Shown: positions 32,608 through 41,780, numbered from the stretch's first letter. The stretch: 44,720 bases of DNA from JAWXBM01 sp964602895 (GCA_964602895.1 CAZRTG010000005.1:1-44720), one strand, 5' to 3'. Translations and numbers: made by a program. The notes: generated from the sequence alone by a model not told the origin.

Positions 32608-34500
32608 ATGTTCCAGGCACTACGCACCGACAATTCGCCCTTCACCGAGCAGCAGATTGAGCATCTCAATTCAAGCCTGGTCAGCCTGGATTCTTCCCAG
32701 TCTGCCTGGTTGAGTGGTTATTTAGCCGGTTGTCTGTCGTCTGCGGCTGAAGCCAACTTGACGCAGCCAGCGACCGGATCAGAGCTGGCGGCGCCCGGGT
32801 CAGAGCTGGCGGCGCCTGTTGCCGACCTGTTGCCGCAACAAAAATTCCACGTTTTTTATGCTTCGCAAACCGGCACCGGTGAAGCCATCGCTGGCGAACT
32901 GGCAAGCCAATTGCAGCAAACGGGTTGGTCAGTTGAATTGCAATCCATGGGTGCAGTCCGCCCGGCCCAATTGAAGAAACTCCAGCACGTGGCAGTGGTC
33001 ATCAGCACACACGGCGAAGGCGATCCACCCGACGACGCCATTGACTGGTTCGATTATCTGCAGAGTCCCAGAGCACCCAGACTGGAGTCACTGAACTTTA
33101 CCGTACTGGCATTGGGTGACCGCAGTTACGAGAAATATTGTGAAGCCGGTCGGCAATTGGAGACTTTGCTGCTGTCAACAGGAGCCCGGGTTTGCTCGGA
33201 GCGGGTGGATTGCGATCTGGATTACGCCAGCCTTGCCGAACAATGGTCAGGCCAGGTGCTCGGCTATGCCAAAAAAAAGTTACCCAAATTACAACCCGGT
33301 CAGCCACCCACTGCAGAATCGGTCAGCAAACGCGCTTTTGCACAGCACCTGAGCGTTGTGCCCAGCAGCGAACTGTGGACGCGTGCCAAGCCTTTCAAAG
33401 CGACCCTGGAGCGTGTGCAGAAAATCACCTCACTTGAATCCGACAAACACGTGTATCACCTGGAGTTGTCGCTGGCCGATTCGGGTATTGATTACCAACC
33501 GGGCGATTCTTTGGGCGTTTGGGCCAATAACGATCACGAAGTTGTCAGCCGGATACTGGCCCTGTTGGCTGTTTCAGCCGATGCAGAAATCGTGCTGGAA
33601 GACCATGTTCACAGTGCCCACGAGTTACTGGTACGCCATCGGGAAATTACCCGTCTGAGTGCCGATACGGTTCTGGCCTATGCCGCGGCGGCAGGTCAGA
33701 ACGAATTGCAACAGCGTTTTGAAGCTTTGGATAGCACGGAGCGGCGCGACTTTATCGAGCAACGCCAGTTTGTCGATTTGCTTGAAGAATTCCCGCCGGT
33801 GGATGGCAATGCCATCAAGCCTGAAACGCTGGCAGAATTCTTGCGGCCACTGGCGCCGCGTTCCTACTCCATTGCTTCCAGCCGTGCGGAAGTGGATGAA
33901 GAAGTTCATCTGACGGTGGCTACTTTATTCAGCAATGCCATCGGCACCGAGCGCAAGGGTGTGGCCAGCGCGTTTCTGAATCATCACCTGCAAGCAGGTG
34001 ATGAAGTCGGCGTTTTTCTTGAGCCCAACCGCCGTTTCCGTTTACCGGAAAATCGCCAGACACCGATTATCCTGATTGCAGCCGGCACCGGCATCGCGCC
34101 TTTTCGGGCTTTCCTGCAACAACTGGCGCAGGAAGAGAGCGATACACCGGTTTGGCTGATCTTTGGCAATCCGCATTTGCGCAGTGACTTTCTCTACCAG
34201 CGTGAATGGCTGGAGTGGCGTTCGAAAGGCCTGCTGCAGCATATTGATTGTGCTTTCTCACGCGATCAGGAAGAAAAGGTTTATGTCCAGCATGTCGTTC
34301 GTCAACAGGGCGAACGACTGAACCGGTGGCTACAGAATGGCGCACAGATTTACCTCTGTGGCGGTCTGGCCATGGGTAAAGAAGTGGAGTTGGCGGTACA
34401 GGAGGTGTTGGCCGAACAGGCTGGCCTCGATGCTGATGCTGCCAGAGAAAAACTGGCTGAACTGCGTCGTCAGGGCCGTATTTTGAAGGACCTCTACTGA
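32608..34500 (+). CDS. cysJ: Sulfite reductase flavoprotein alpha subunit
   Basis: CysJ passes electrons from NADPH through FAD and FMN to the CysI hemoprotein. The 630-residue product has a short N-terminal region (SSQSAWLSGYLAG) typical of CysJ, a flavodoxin domain starting at KFHVFYASQTGTGEAIAGEL with STHGEGDPPDD, and a ferredoxin-reductase-type half. That half contains RSYSIASSRAEVDEEVHLTV, GTGIAPFRAFLQQ and the C-terminal GRILKDLY. The start at 32608 has aagagg 9 nt upstream; a TTG at 32581 would add nine residues. A 21-bp tandem duplication (32776-32817) gives GSELAAP twice in the linker. Its stop overlaps cysI (TGATG). Confidence 0.96.
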   Translation: MFQALRTDNSPFTEQQIEHLNSSLVSLDSSQSAWLSGYLAGCLSSAAEANLTQPATGSELAAPGSELAAPVADLLPQQKFHVFYASQTGTGEAIAGELASQLQQTGWSVELQSMGAVRPAQLKKLQHVAVVISTHGEGDPPDDAIDWFDYLQSPRAPRLESLNFTVLALGDRSYEKYCEAGRQLETLLLSTGARVCSERVDCDLDYASLAEQWSGQVLGYAKKKLPKLQPGQPPTAESVSKRAFAQHLSVVPSSELWTRAKPFKATLERVQKITSLESDKHVYHLELSLADSGIDYQPGDSLGVWANNDHEVVSRILALLAVSADAEIVLEDHVHSAHELLVRHREITRLSADTVLAYAAAAGQNELQQRFEALDSTERRDFIEQRQFVDLLEEFPPVDGNAIKPETLAEFLRPLAPRSYSIASSRAEVDEEVHLTVATLFSNAIGTERKGVASAFLNHHLQAGDEVGVFLEPNRRFRLPENRQTPIILIAAGTGIAPFRAFLQQLAQEESDTPVWLIFGNPHLRSDFLYQREWLEWRSKGLLQHIDCAFSRDQEEKVYVQHVVRQQGERLNRWLQNGAQIYLCGGLAMGKEVELAVQEVLAEQAGLDADAAREKLAELRRQGRILKDLY

Positions 34501-36221
34501 TGAGTGACGTTACGAAACTGAGCCCGGTCGAGGGCATCAAGGCGCGCAGTAATTTTCTGCGTGGAACCTTGCTGGAAGGCCTGGCTGACACGGCCACAGG
34601 AACGCTGGCGGAAGACGATACCCAGCTGAGTAAATTCCATGGTTTTTACCAGCAGGATGATCGTGATGTGCGCGACGAGCGCCGCCGCCAGATGCTGGAA
34701 CCCGACCACCAGTTCATGCTGCGAGCCCGTGTGCCGGGTGGAATCTGCACAGCGAAACAATGGCTGGCCCTGGATGCCATTGCGGCCAAATACGCCAATG
34801 GTACGATCCGGCTGACCACACGTCAGGCCTTCCAGTTGCATGGTGTGGTCAAACGAAATCTGAAGCCCACCATCAAAGCCATCTGTGACAGCCTGCTGGA
34901 TACGATCGCCGCTTGTGGCGATGTGAATCGCAATGTGATGAGTTCTGTATTGCCGGAACAATCGGCGCTGCATCAGCAGGTTTTCGACCACGCCAAAGCA
35001 GTCAGTATGCATCTTTTGCCCAGAACCCAGGCTTACCACGAGATCTGGCTGGATGGCGAAAAGCTGAGTGCGGAGCAGGAAGCGCAACAGGACGAGCCGA
35101 TCTACGGTCGTACTTATTTGCCACGCAAATTCAAAATTTCTTTTGCCATACCCCCACGCAATGACGTGGATGCCTTTGCTCATGATCTGAGCTTTATTGC
35201 CATCGTCGAAAAAGGTGCGCTGCAGGGCTATAACGTGGCGGTGGGCGGTGGCATGGGCGTGACACACGGTGATCCCAAAACCTATCCGCGACTGGCTACG
35301 GTGGTGGGCTTTTGCCTGCCGGAGCAGTTATTGGAAGTGACCGAAACCATCGTGAAAATCCAGCGTGATTTTGGTGATCGTACGGATCGCAAACACGCCC
35401 GCCTGAAATATACCCTCGATGATCAGGGTGAAGAGTGGTTGCACGAACAGTTGGTACACCGCATGGGCTATAGCCTGAGCATCGCCAGAGACTTTCAATT
35501 CACCCATACCGGCGATCGACTGGGCTGGCAACAGACCGACGACGGGGTGTGGCATTTGTGTCTTTATATTGAAAACGGCCGTGTCAAGGACGAGGCTGAT
35601 GATAAGAACGGGGGCAAGCAATTAACCGGCTTGCGTGAGATTGCAAAAATACTCAAAGGTGAATTCCGCCTGACCCCGAACCAGAACCTGGTCATCGCCA
35701 ATGTGGCTGATGCAGATCGTGCGGCAATCGACCAACTCGTGGTCAGTCATGGTCTGGACAGTTGGAATCGGCTGACGCCCTTGCGCCAGAATGCTCTGGC
35801 CTGTGTTGGTTTTCCGACTTGCGGATTGGCCATGGCAGAGAGTGAGCGTTATTTACCGGAACTGATCGGCCGCATTGAAACCCTGCTGCAAAAACATGGA
35901 TTGTCACAACAGGCCATCACCCTGCGCATGACCGGTTGCCCCAACGGCTGCGCCCGGCCCTATTTGGCCGAGATCGGTTTGGTTGGCAAAGGTCCTGGTT
36001 TGTACAACCTGCACCTGGGTGCAGCTTTCAACGGCACGCGTATGAATTCATTGTTTCGAGAATCGGTACAGGAAGCAGAAGTACTGCAGGTATTGGATCG
36101 GTTGTTTGCCGACTACGTTGCCGATAAAACCGGCACAGAACATTTTGGTGATTTTCTTCTCCGGCAGGGGCTGCTTTCAGGCTCTGCCCATTCAATAGCA
36201 ATCAAACAGGCGTCAGCATGA
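34500..36221 (+). CDS. cysI: Sulfite reductase hemoprotein beta subunit
   Basis: CysI reduces sulfite to sulfide at a siroheme coupled to a 4Fe-4S cluster. In the 573-residue product the four cluster cysteines are C435 and C441 (CVGFPTC) and C480 and C484 (TGCPNGCARP). They are offset by one from E. coli (434, 440, 479, 483). Other family blocks are LRARVPGGICTAKQWLALD, TIRLTTRQAFQLHGVVK and GGGMGVTHGDPKTYPRLA. It overlaps cysJ by 1 nt and cysH by 4 nt, so the three are a tightly coupled operon. Confidence 0.97.
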   Translation: MSDVTKLSPVEGIKARSNFLRGTLLEGLADTATGTLAEDDTQLSKFHGFYQQDDRDVRDERRRQMLEPDHQFMLRARVPGGICTAKQWLALDAIAAKYANGTIRLTTRQAFQLHGVVKRNLKPTIKAICDSLLDTIAACGDVNRNVMSSVLPEQSALHQQVFDHAKAVSMHLLPRTQAYHEIWLDGEKLSAEQEAQQDEPIYGRTYLPRKFKISFAIPPRNDVDAFAHDLSFIAIVEKGALQGYNVAVGGGMGVTHGDPKTYPRLATVVGFCLPEQLLEVTETIVKIQRDFGDRTDRKHARLKYTLDDQGEEWLHEQLVHRMGYSLSIARDFQFTHTGDRLGWQQTDDGVWHLCLYIENGRVKDEADDKNGGKQLTGLREIAKILKGEFRLTPNQNLVIANVADADRAAIDQLVVSHGLDSWNRLTPLRQNALACVGFPTCGLAMAESERYLPELIGRIETLLQKHGLSQQAITLRMTGCPNGCARPYLAEIGLVGKGPGLYNLHLGAAFNGTRMNSLFRESVQEAEVLQVLDRLFADYVADKTGTEHFGDFLLRQGLLSGSAHSIAIKQASA

Positions 36222-37015
36222 GCGAACAGGCTTTGAAATTATGCATACCCGGTCCAGGTCAACATTGGAGCCAACAGCAACTGGATGCGGTTAATCCCTG
36301 TCTGGAGAAAATGTCGGCGGTTGACCGGGTGCAATGGGCACTGGATTTCCTGCCCGAACAGGTTGTGCTTACTTCGAGCTTTGGGGTTCAGGCCGCGCTG
36401 ATGCTGCACCTGGTTACCCAACTCAAGCCGCGCATACCGGTGGTGCTGATTGATACCGGATATTTGTTTGATGAAACCTATGGCTTTGTTGATGAATTGC
36501 AGCAAAGGCTGGATCTCAACCTGAAAATTTACCGTCCCGAAACGAGTCCGGCCTGGCAGGAACTGCGTCATGGTCGCTTGTGGGAGCAGGGTGCTGATGG
36601 CATACGCCACTACAACTTTCTGAACAAGGTAGAGCCCATGCAACGCGCATTGAAGGATTTGCAGGTGGGAACCTGGCTCAGTGGCCTGCGGCGCAGCCAG
36701 TCGGATACCCGCAGTGAGCTGGCGGTATTACAACGTCAGGGGAAGGTAGTGAAAGTCTATCCGGTGGTGGACTGGAGCAATCGTGATGTGCACCGTTATC
36801 TGCGACACCACGAGTTGCCCTATCACCCTTTATGGGAACAGGGTTATGTATCCATAGGCGACCGTCACAGCAGCCGGCCATTGCAAAGGGGTGAATCCGA
36901 ACAGGACACACGCTTTTCCGGCTTGCTGCGCGAATGCGGCTTGCATGAAGCCGAACACTTTGTGCCCATTCAGACTGAAAAATTACAGGTTAAAAGTGCC
37001 GTTGCAACAGCTTGA
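36218..37015 (+). CDS. cysH: Phosphoadenylyl-sulfate (PAPS) reductase
   Basis: CysH reduces PAPS to sulfite with thioredoxin or glutaredoxin. The 265-residue product has the nucleotide-binding TSSFGVQAALMLHLV, IDTGYLFDETYGFVDEL, GLRRSQSDTR and the C-terminal catalytic ECGLHE (C240; E. coli C239). It lacks the paired CC motifs of APS reductases with a 4Fe-4S cluster, so PAPS is the likely substrate. The gene ends inside the 3' end of the convergent cysB gene, overlapping it by 33 nt. Confidence 0.95.
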   Translation: MSEQALKLCIPGPGQHWSQQQLDAVNPCLEKMSAVDRVQWALDFLPEQVVLTSSFGVQAALMLHLVTQLKPRIPVVLIDTGYLFDETYGFVDELQQRLDLNLKIYRPETSPAWQELRHGRLWEQGADGIRHYNFLNKVEPMQRALKDLQVGTWLSGLRRSQSDTRSELAVLQRQGKVVKVYPVVDWSNRDVHRYLRHHELPYHPLWEQGYVSIGDRHSSRPLQRGESEQDTRFSGLLRECGLHEAEHFVPIQTEKLQVKSAVATA

Positions 37016-38011
37016 GAACCGATTGCCTATGCCGGGGTGTTGATTCAGGGGGCCGAGTGATTCGCCAAAAGCGGGACCGGCACCGCCTTCGGCATGAGCG
37101 ATGATTTCATCAATACGTTTTCGATCTATGCTCGGCACCATCAATTGTAGAAAGGCATACATGTAGTCACGTAAAAAACGGTCCTTGCGAAAGCCTATCC
37201 AGGTTGTGCAACTGGGAAACAGCCGGGTGACGTCCAGAGCCACGAGGTCGCTGTCTCTGTCTTGCTCGTAAGCCATGCAGGCTACGATACCAATCCCCAT
37301 TTCCTTGCGTACATAAGCCTTGATTACATCCGGATCTTCTGCCGTAAACACGACTTTGGGTTTGCAATTGGCCTTGGCAAAGGCCAATTGTTGGTCGGAG
37401 CCCGCATCAAAACTGTGGGTATAGCTGATGATGGGGTAACGGGCCAGATCATCCAGGCTGATGCGTTGCAGCTGTGTCAAAGGATGGTCCGGTTTGACCA
37501 GAACCGTGCGCTCCCAATGGTAAATAGGCAAAGTCACCAGGTCATCAAACAATTCACTGCGACCCGATGCGATGGCGAAATCAGCCTCCTGCTCCTGCAC
37601 CAGGCGTGAAATCCGGTCCGAGGTACCTTGCTGGAGGTTAACGGAAATGCCCGGAAACTGCCTTTGGAAAGCTTCCAGCAGGTCGGGCAAGACGTAGCGC
37701 GCCTGGGTATGGGTAGTGGCAACCTGTAAACTGCCGTGTTGCTGGCCCGACATCTCCTGTGACACGGAGCGGATGTTGTCTACTTCGGTGAGGATTTTAC
37801 GTGCGCGGCGTACCACTTCTTCGCCAGCCTCGGTCAGGCCTTCCAGGCTTTTGCCTTTGCGTAAAAACAGGGTGAGCGACAGCTCGTCTTCAAGCATTTT
37901 GACTTGCTTGCTGACACCCGGTTGAGATGTAAACAATACCTGTGAGGCCGCAGTGATGTTCATGCCGGCATCGACTATGGCGATTAAATATCGAAGTTGT
38001 TGCAATTTCAT
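36983..38011 (-). CDS. cysB: LysR-family sulfur-assimilation regulator CysB
   Basis: CysB activates sulfate assimilation genes with N-acetylserine as inducer. The 342-residue product opens MKLQQLRYLIAIVDAGMNIT with the helix-turn-helix ASQVLFTSQPGVSKQVKMLE. It has the CysB-type effector domain with ATTHTQARYVLPDLLEAF and QGTSDRISRLVQEQEADFAI, then GIGIVACMAYEQDRDSDL. The start is at M of MKLQQLRY (38011), as in known CysB; an in-frame ATG at 38050 adds 13 residues. It converges on cysH with a 33-nt coding overlap and is divergent from cysG. Confidence 0.95.
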   Translation of the reverse strand: MKLQQLRYLIAIVDAGMNITAASQVLFTSQPGVSKQVKMLEDELSLTLFLRKGKSLEGLTEAGEEVVRRARKILTEVDNIRSVSQEMSGQQHGSLQVATTHTQARYVLPDLLEAFQRQFPGISVNLQQGTSDRISRLVQEQEADFAIASGRSELFDDLVTLPIYHWERTVLVKPDHPLTQLQRISLDDLARYPIISYTHSFDAGSDQQLAFAKANCKPKVVFTAEDPDVIKAYVRKEMGIGIVACMAYEQDRDSDLVALDVTRLFPSCTTWIGFRKDRFLRDYMYAFLQLMVPSIDRKRIDEIIAHAEGGAGPAFGESLGPLNQHPGIGNRFSSCCNGTFNL

Positions 38012-38103
38012 AACTTGTTCCCGGTCTCCAGCTTGCTCGGACCGTTCCAAAAACTTTCCGGTTACACATTCATCCGCCCAGCCGACGGGCTGTTATTCTA
38101 GGC

Positions 38104-38124
38104 GATATAACCCAAGGATATAAG
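38104..38124. promoter_or_regulatory. ATATAA direct repeat in the cysB-cysG divergent region
   Basis: gATATAAcc at 38104-38112 and gATATAAg at 38117-38124 are repeated 12 bp apart between the divergent cysB and cysG genes. The first contains the inverted copy of the 9-mer found before cysJ. It may be a CysB or promoter element; the evidence is only the recurrence. Confidence 0.3.
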
Positions 38125-38198
38125 GGCGAAAGGAATGCGTATTTCAGCTGTCGCCCCGGGCTGCTTATGATCCAGGCCATGGCTGTCTGGAGATGGTG

Positions 38199-39635
38199 AT
38201 GGATTTTTTTCCGGTTTTCCTCAATTTACGTGAACAAACGGTGCTGTTGGTAGGTGCAGGCAGCGTTGCTGAACGCAAAGCACGCATGTTGTTACAGGCG
38301 TCGGCCAACGTCAAAGTGGTGGCACGTACACTGAATTCACAGTTCCTGTCCTGGCAAACAGAAGGCAAGATAGAGCATCTGGGTATGGAATACCATGCCC
38401 AGGACCTGCAGGGTGCGCGACTGGTATTTGCTGCCAGTAGTGACCGGGAACTGAATGCTCGGGTTTTTGCAGATGCTGAACGGGTCGGAATCCTGGTCAA
38501 CGTGGTTGATGATCCCGCCCATTGTCGCTTCCTGTCTCCTGCCGTCATCAATCGTTCACCCATACAGGTGGCGATTTCAACCGGTGGCAGTTCGCCATTA
38601 CTGGCACGGGTGATACGGGGTTGGGTAGAGCGCCTGTTGCCCTTGGGTCTGGGACGTGTAGCTGCCGCTGCCGGGGCCATGCGCACTGTAGTCAAACATG
38701 GGCTTCCGGTCAGGCAGCGCCGTCGTTTCTGGGAAAAACTGTTGCAGGAAAAGAGACTGCGCAGCTGGAGTCTGCAGGATGAGGAACAGATACGCCGGCA
38801 GATTCAGGATGCGCTGGATGCCGAGGCCGGCGCCAATACAAGTGCAGGCAAGGCAGAACAACGACGCTCACAAGGAAAGGTCTACCTGGTGGGTGCCGGC
38901 CCCGGACGTGCTGATTTACTGACGCTGCGGGCGTTACATGTACTCGGCCAGGCCGATGTGGTGCTGCACGATCAATTGGTCAGCAACGAGGTGCTGGATT
39001 TGGCGCGGCGCGATGCCGATCGCATTGATGTGGGTAAACGTGCCGGCAATCATCACCGCAGCCAGGAGGAAACCCATGCCTTGATGCTGCGTAAGGCCAG
39101 CCAGGGCCGCACCGTGATTCGGTTGAAGGGTGGCGATCCCTTTGTGTTTGGTCGGGGTGGAGAAGAACTGGAGTTTTTACGACAGCACGATATCGCCTGT
39201 GAGGTGGTACCGGGCATCAGTGCCGCCATGGCGTGCGGGGCATACAGCGGCATTCCTTTGACTCACAGGGACCACGCTGCAGCACTGACTTTTATAACCG
39301 GGCATGCTGCCAGTCCATTTGACCCGGCTGTGCAATGGCATGCCATTGCCGGGAAGGGCAGGACTGTGGTTGTCTATATGGGCCTGAAACAGGCCGGCCG
39401 GATTCGGACGGAGTTGTTACAGGCCGGTATTGCCGGTGAGCTGCCCGTCGCCCTGGTGGCCAATGGTACGCGCGACAACCAGCAGGTTTTGCATGGCACG
39501 GTGCATGAACTGCAACAACTTGCATCCCGCATTGAGGCCGGCGCACCCACCCTGTTGATTATTGGACAGGTTGCTGCGCTCGGGAGTACTCTCAACTGGT
39601 TCAAAAATCATCCTGCATTACTGGAAGCTGCGTGA
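38199..39635 (+). CDS. cysG: Siroheme synthase (trifunctional)
   Basis: CysG methylates uroporphyrinogen III, then oxidises and adds iron to give siroheme, the cofactor of CysI. The 478-residue product has an N-terminal NAD-binding dehydrogenase/ferrochelatase module (TVLLVGAGSVAERKARMLL, VNVVDDPAHCRF, STGGSSPLLARVIRGWVE). A C-terminal SUMT methyltransferase follows with VYLVGAGPGRADLLTLRAL, RLKGGDPFVFGRGGEE and GISAAMACGAYSGIPLTHRD. I chose the ATG at 38199 because ggag sits 6 nt upstream and MDFFPVF matches the family start; the ATG at 38193 is too close to ggag. Its intermediates also feed heme d1 for NirS. Confidence 0.96.
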   Translation: MDFFPVFLNLREQTVLLVGAGSVAERKARMLLQASANVKVVARTLNSQFLSWQTEGKIEHLGMEYHAQDLQGARLVFAASSDRELNARVFADAERVGILVNVVDDPAHCRFLSPAVINRSPIQVAISTGGSSPLLARVIRGWVERLLPLGLGRVAAAAGAMRTVVKHGLPVRQRRRFWEKLLQEKRLRSWSLQDEEQIRRQIQDALDAEAGANTSAGKAEQRRSQGKVYLVGAGPGRADLLTLRALHVLGQADVVLHDQLVSNEVLDLARRDADRIDVGKRAGNHHRSQEETHALMLRKASQGRTVIRLKGGDPFVFGRGGEELEFLRQHDIACEVVPGISAAMACGAYSGIPLTHRDHAAALTFITGHAASPFDPAVQWHAIAGKGRTVVVYMGLKQAGRIRTELLQAGIAGELPVALVANGTRDNQQVLHGTVHELQQLASRIEAGAPTLLIIGQVAALGSTLNWFKNHPALLEAA

Positions 39636-39667
39636 TGGTGAGCAGTAAAATCGTATGCGGCTTAACA

Positions 39668-39674
39668 ATATAAC
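39668..39674 (+). promoter_or_regulatory. ATATAAC motif and ribosome-binding site before cysK
   Basis: ATATAAC recurs here, 13 nt before the cysK ATG (39687). The adjacent gaggaagag gives a good ribosome-binding site. The motif is at the RNA level too close to the start to be a normal activator site, so its recurrence may be chance. Confidence 0.25.
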
Positions 39675-39686
39675 GAGGAAGAGCAA

Positions 39687-40652
39687 ATGATTCATAACAA
39701 CATTCTGGAAACAGTGGGGCGAACACCCATTGTCAGGATCAATCGCCTGGCCCCCAAAGGGGTTGAAATGTACGTCAAGGTGGAAGCGTTTAACCCCATG
39801 AGCTCGGTCAAGGACCGTCTGGCCTTGGGCATTATTCTGGATGCCGAACAACGCGGGGTTCTCAAGCCCGGTCAGACCGTGGTGGAAGCGACTTCCGGCA
39901 ATACCGGCATTGCCATGGCCATGGTTTGTGCTGTGCGCGGCTATCCCTTTGTGTCGGTCATGGCGGAATCGTTTTCCATCGAACGTCGCCGCGTGATGCG
40001 ATTCCTCGGTGCCAAAGTGGTATTGACGCCCGCTTCACGTCGCGGAGTTGGCATGGTAACGGCTGCCGCAGCTCTGGCCAAAAAGCACGGCTGGTTTTTG
40101 ACCGAGCAGTTTGAAAATGAGGCCAATCCGGCCTACCACCGCAATACAACGGGCCCGGAAATTCTGTCTGATTTCGCCGGAAAACGGCTGGACTACTACG
40201 TCAGCGGCTACGGTACAGGTGGCACCATCACCGGCGCCGGACAAATGATCCGTCTGGCGCGCCCGGATGTGAAAATCATTTCTACCGAGCCCGCCGGTGC
40301 CGCATTGCTGGAAGGCAAGGAATGGCAGCCACACAAGATACAGGGCTGGACTCCGGACTTCATACCCGACGTCATGGATCGCAACGTCGCGCATCAGAAT
40401 GTTCTGGTAACCGATGATGAAGCCATCGCCACATCCAAAGCCTTGGCCGTGAAGGAAGGTATATTCTGCGGAATTTCATCCGGCGGCACTTTTGCAGCAG
40501 CACTGAAAGTTGCCGAGAATGCAGAAGCAGGCACTGTTATTCTGGCCATGTTGCCGGACACCGGTGAGCGCTATCTGTCCACTCCATTATTCGCTGATAT
40601 TCCGGAAGGACCGGATGAGGGACAGGATCTGCTGGAAGGTCTGGATTATTAA
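39687..40652 (+). CDS. cysK: Cysteine synthase (O-acetylserine sulfhydrylase, CysK type)
   Basis: The PLP enzyme joins sulfide to O-acetylserine to form cysteine. The 321-residue product has the PLP lysine K42 in PMSSVKDR, the substrate loop EATSGNTGIAMAMV, the phosphate-binding GYGTGGTITGAG, PHKIQGWTPDFIPDVMD and the C-terminal GISSGGTFAAA and LPDTGERYLSTPLF. The last motifs favour CysK over CysM, although the 301-aa CysM branch is close. It follows cysG by 51 nt on the same strand with a strong ribosome-binding site and completes the route from sulfite to cysteine. Confidence 0.9.
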   Translation: MIHNNILETVGRTPIVRINRLAPKGVEMYVKVEAFNPMSSVKDRLALGIILDAEQRGVLKPGQTVVEATSGNTGIAMAMVCAVRGYPFVSVMAESFSIERRRVMRFLGAKVVLTPASRRGVGMVTAAAALAKKHGWFLTEQFENEANPAYHRNTTGPEILSDFAGKRLDYYVSGYGTGGTITGAGQMIRLARPDVKIISTEPAGAALLEGKEWQPHKIQGWTPDFIPDVMDRNVAHQNVLVTDDEAIATSKALAVKEGIFCGISSGGTFAAALKVAENAEAGTVILAMLPDTGERYLSTPLFADIPEGPDEGQDLLEGLDY

Positions 40653-40661
40653 GATTCAATA

Positions 40662-40809
40662 AAGCTCTGAATAATTCATCCATGAATTCTCAGAGTACGC
40701 CCAACAAAAAGCGTGGTTTTTGTTGGGCTTCATTTTCAATGATTTGCAATCATCGAAAATGTTGGCACATCCATGTGCCAAAGAAACTCTGACTACATCA
40801 GAGTTTCTT
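40662..40809 (-). repeat. 150-bp multi-hairpin element, copy B (inverted)
   Basis: Copy B lies between the convergent cysK and oxyR genes, in the opposite orientation to A and C. From left: H4 (40665-40695), H3 (arms gcccaacaaaaa and tttttgttgggc, 40699-40728), H2 (40731-40761), H1 (ttggcacatccatgtgccaa, 40762-40781) and H0 (gaaactctga and tcagagtttc, 40783-40807). It is the best-preserved copy, with all five hairpins. Ends aagctctga and gagtttctt form imperfect terminal inverted repeats. Confidence 0.92.
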
Positions 40810-40857
40810 CACCTTTGTTTGCTGTCCTGAAGATTTTACCAGGGTGGGTTAGGGGAC

Positions 40858-41757
40858 CTAATTCATCAAGTCTTCCGTTAACTTACGGAAGATAACGGCC
40901 AATTTCTGGTGAAAATTAACCAGAGCCGAACTGCTGCGCCACACCAGGGCGATGGTACGGCTCGGTGCCGTACCTGAAAACGGTCGGGTGACCAGGTTCT
41001 CGGTGGCCGCGATCGGCGGCATGACCGCCAACAGGGGCATCAGGGTAATACCGACTTCAGCTGCCACCATTTGCCGCAGGGTTTCCATGCTGCTGGCATG
41101 AAAATCCATGCGTTCCTGTGCTCCGGCCAGGGTACAAACCTCCAGCGCATGTTCTCGCAGGCAATGACCTTCCTGCAGTAACAACAATTCATTGCCTTGC
41201 AGGTCATCCACACTGACATCCGGTGCCAGCGCCAATTTGTGATTGGCGGGCACCGCCAGGACAAAAGGTTCGTGAAACAGTATTTCGATGTGCAGACCGG
41301 CTTCCGGTATGGGCAGGGCCAACAGCGCAACATCCAGTTCACCGCGATGCAGCATGCGTAACAGGTCTTCGGTTTTTTCTTCCGCCAGTTGTAAACGCAA
41401 TCGCGGGAAATGCTGACGCAGACCGGGAACAACATGGGGTAAGAGATAGGGTGCCAGGGTGGGGAACAGTCCCAGTCGCAGATTGCCTTCCGCTGGATCG
41501 GAGCTGCGGCGTGCGACGGTTCGGATCTGTTCGACATCGGCCAGCAGTTTGCGAGCCCGCTCGGCGATTTCTTCACCTGCAGGTGTGAGCATGATGTTCT
41601 TGGGGGAACGTTCAACCAGTTGCGTGCCCAGTTCTTCTTCCAGTTTTTTGATCTGGGTGCTGAGCGTGGGTTGGCTGACGAAGCAGGCTTCCGCCGCCTT
41701 GCTGAAATGGCGGATGTCGGCCAGTTTTACAAAATAATGCAAGGAACGAAGGTTCAT
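40858..41757 (-). CDS. oxyR: Hydrogen-peroxide sensor OxyR
   Basis: OxyR is a LysR-type activator of peroxide-defence genes, switched by a disulfide. The 299-residue product has the helix-turn-helix (HFSKAAEACFVSQPTLSTQI) and the redox cysteines C199 (EGHCLREHA) and C208 (LEVCTLAG), the same numbers as in E. coli. The block ASSMETLRQMVAAEVGITLM is also typical. No katG, ahpC or other target is adjacent. The gene is flanked by inverted copies of the hairpin element (B and C); copy C begins 24 nt before its ATG, so its promoter lies within or beyond the element. Confidence 0.95.
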   Translation of the reverse strand: MNLRSLHYFVKLADIRHFSKAAEACFVSQPTLSTQIKKLEEELGTQLVERSPKNIMLTPAGEEIAERARKLLADVEQIRTVARRSSDPAEGNLRLGLFPTLAPYLLPHVVPGLRQHFPRLRLQLAEEKTEDLLRMLHRGELDVALLALPIPEAGLHIEILFHEPFVLAVPANHKLALAPDVSVDDLQGNELLLLQEGHCLREHALEVCTLAGAQERMDFHASSMETLRQMVAAEVGITLMPLLAVMPPIAATENLVTRPFSGTAPSRTIALVWRSSSALVNFHQKLAVIFRKLTEDLMN

Positions 41758-41780
41758 AAGTTTTTCATGGTGCTTATTTC

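Noticed and set aside
34494..35267. 257-residue frame antisense to cysI
   Set aside because: It is fully inside cysI, which has all catalytic cysteines; no independent support.
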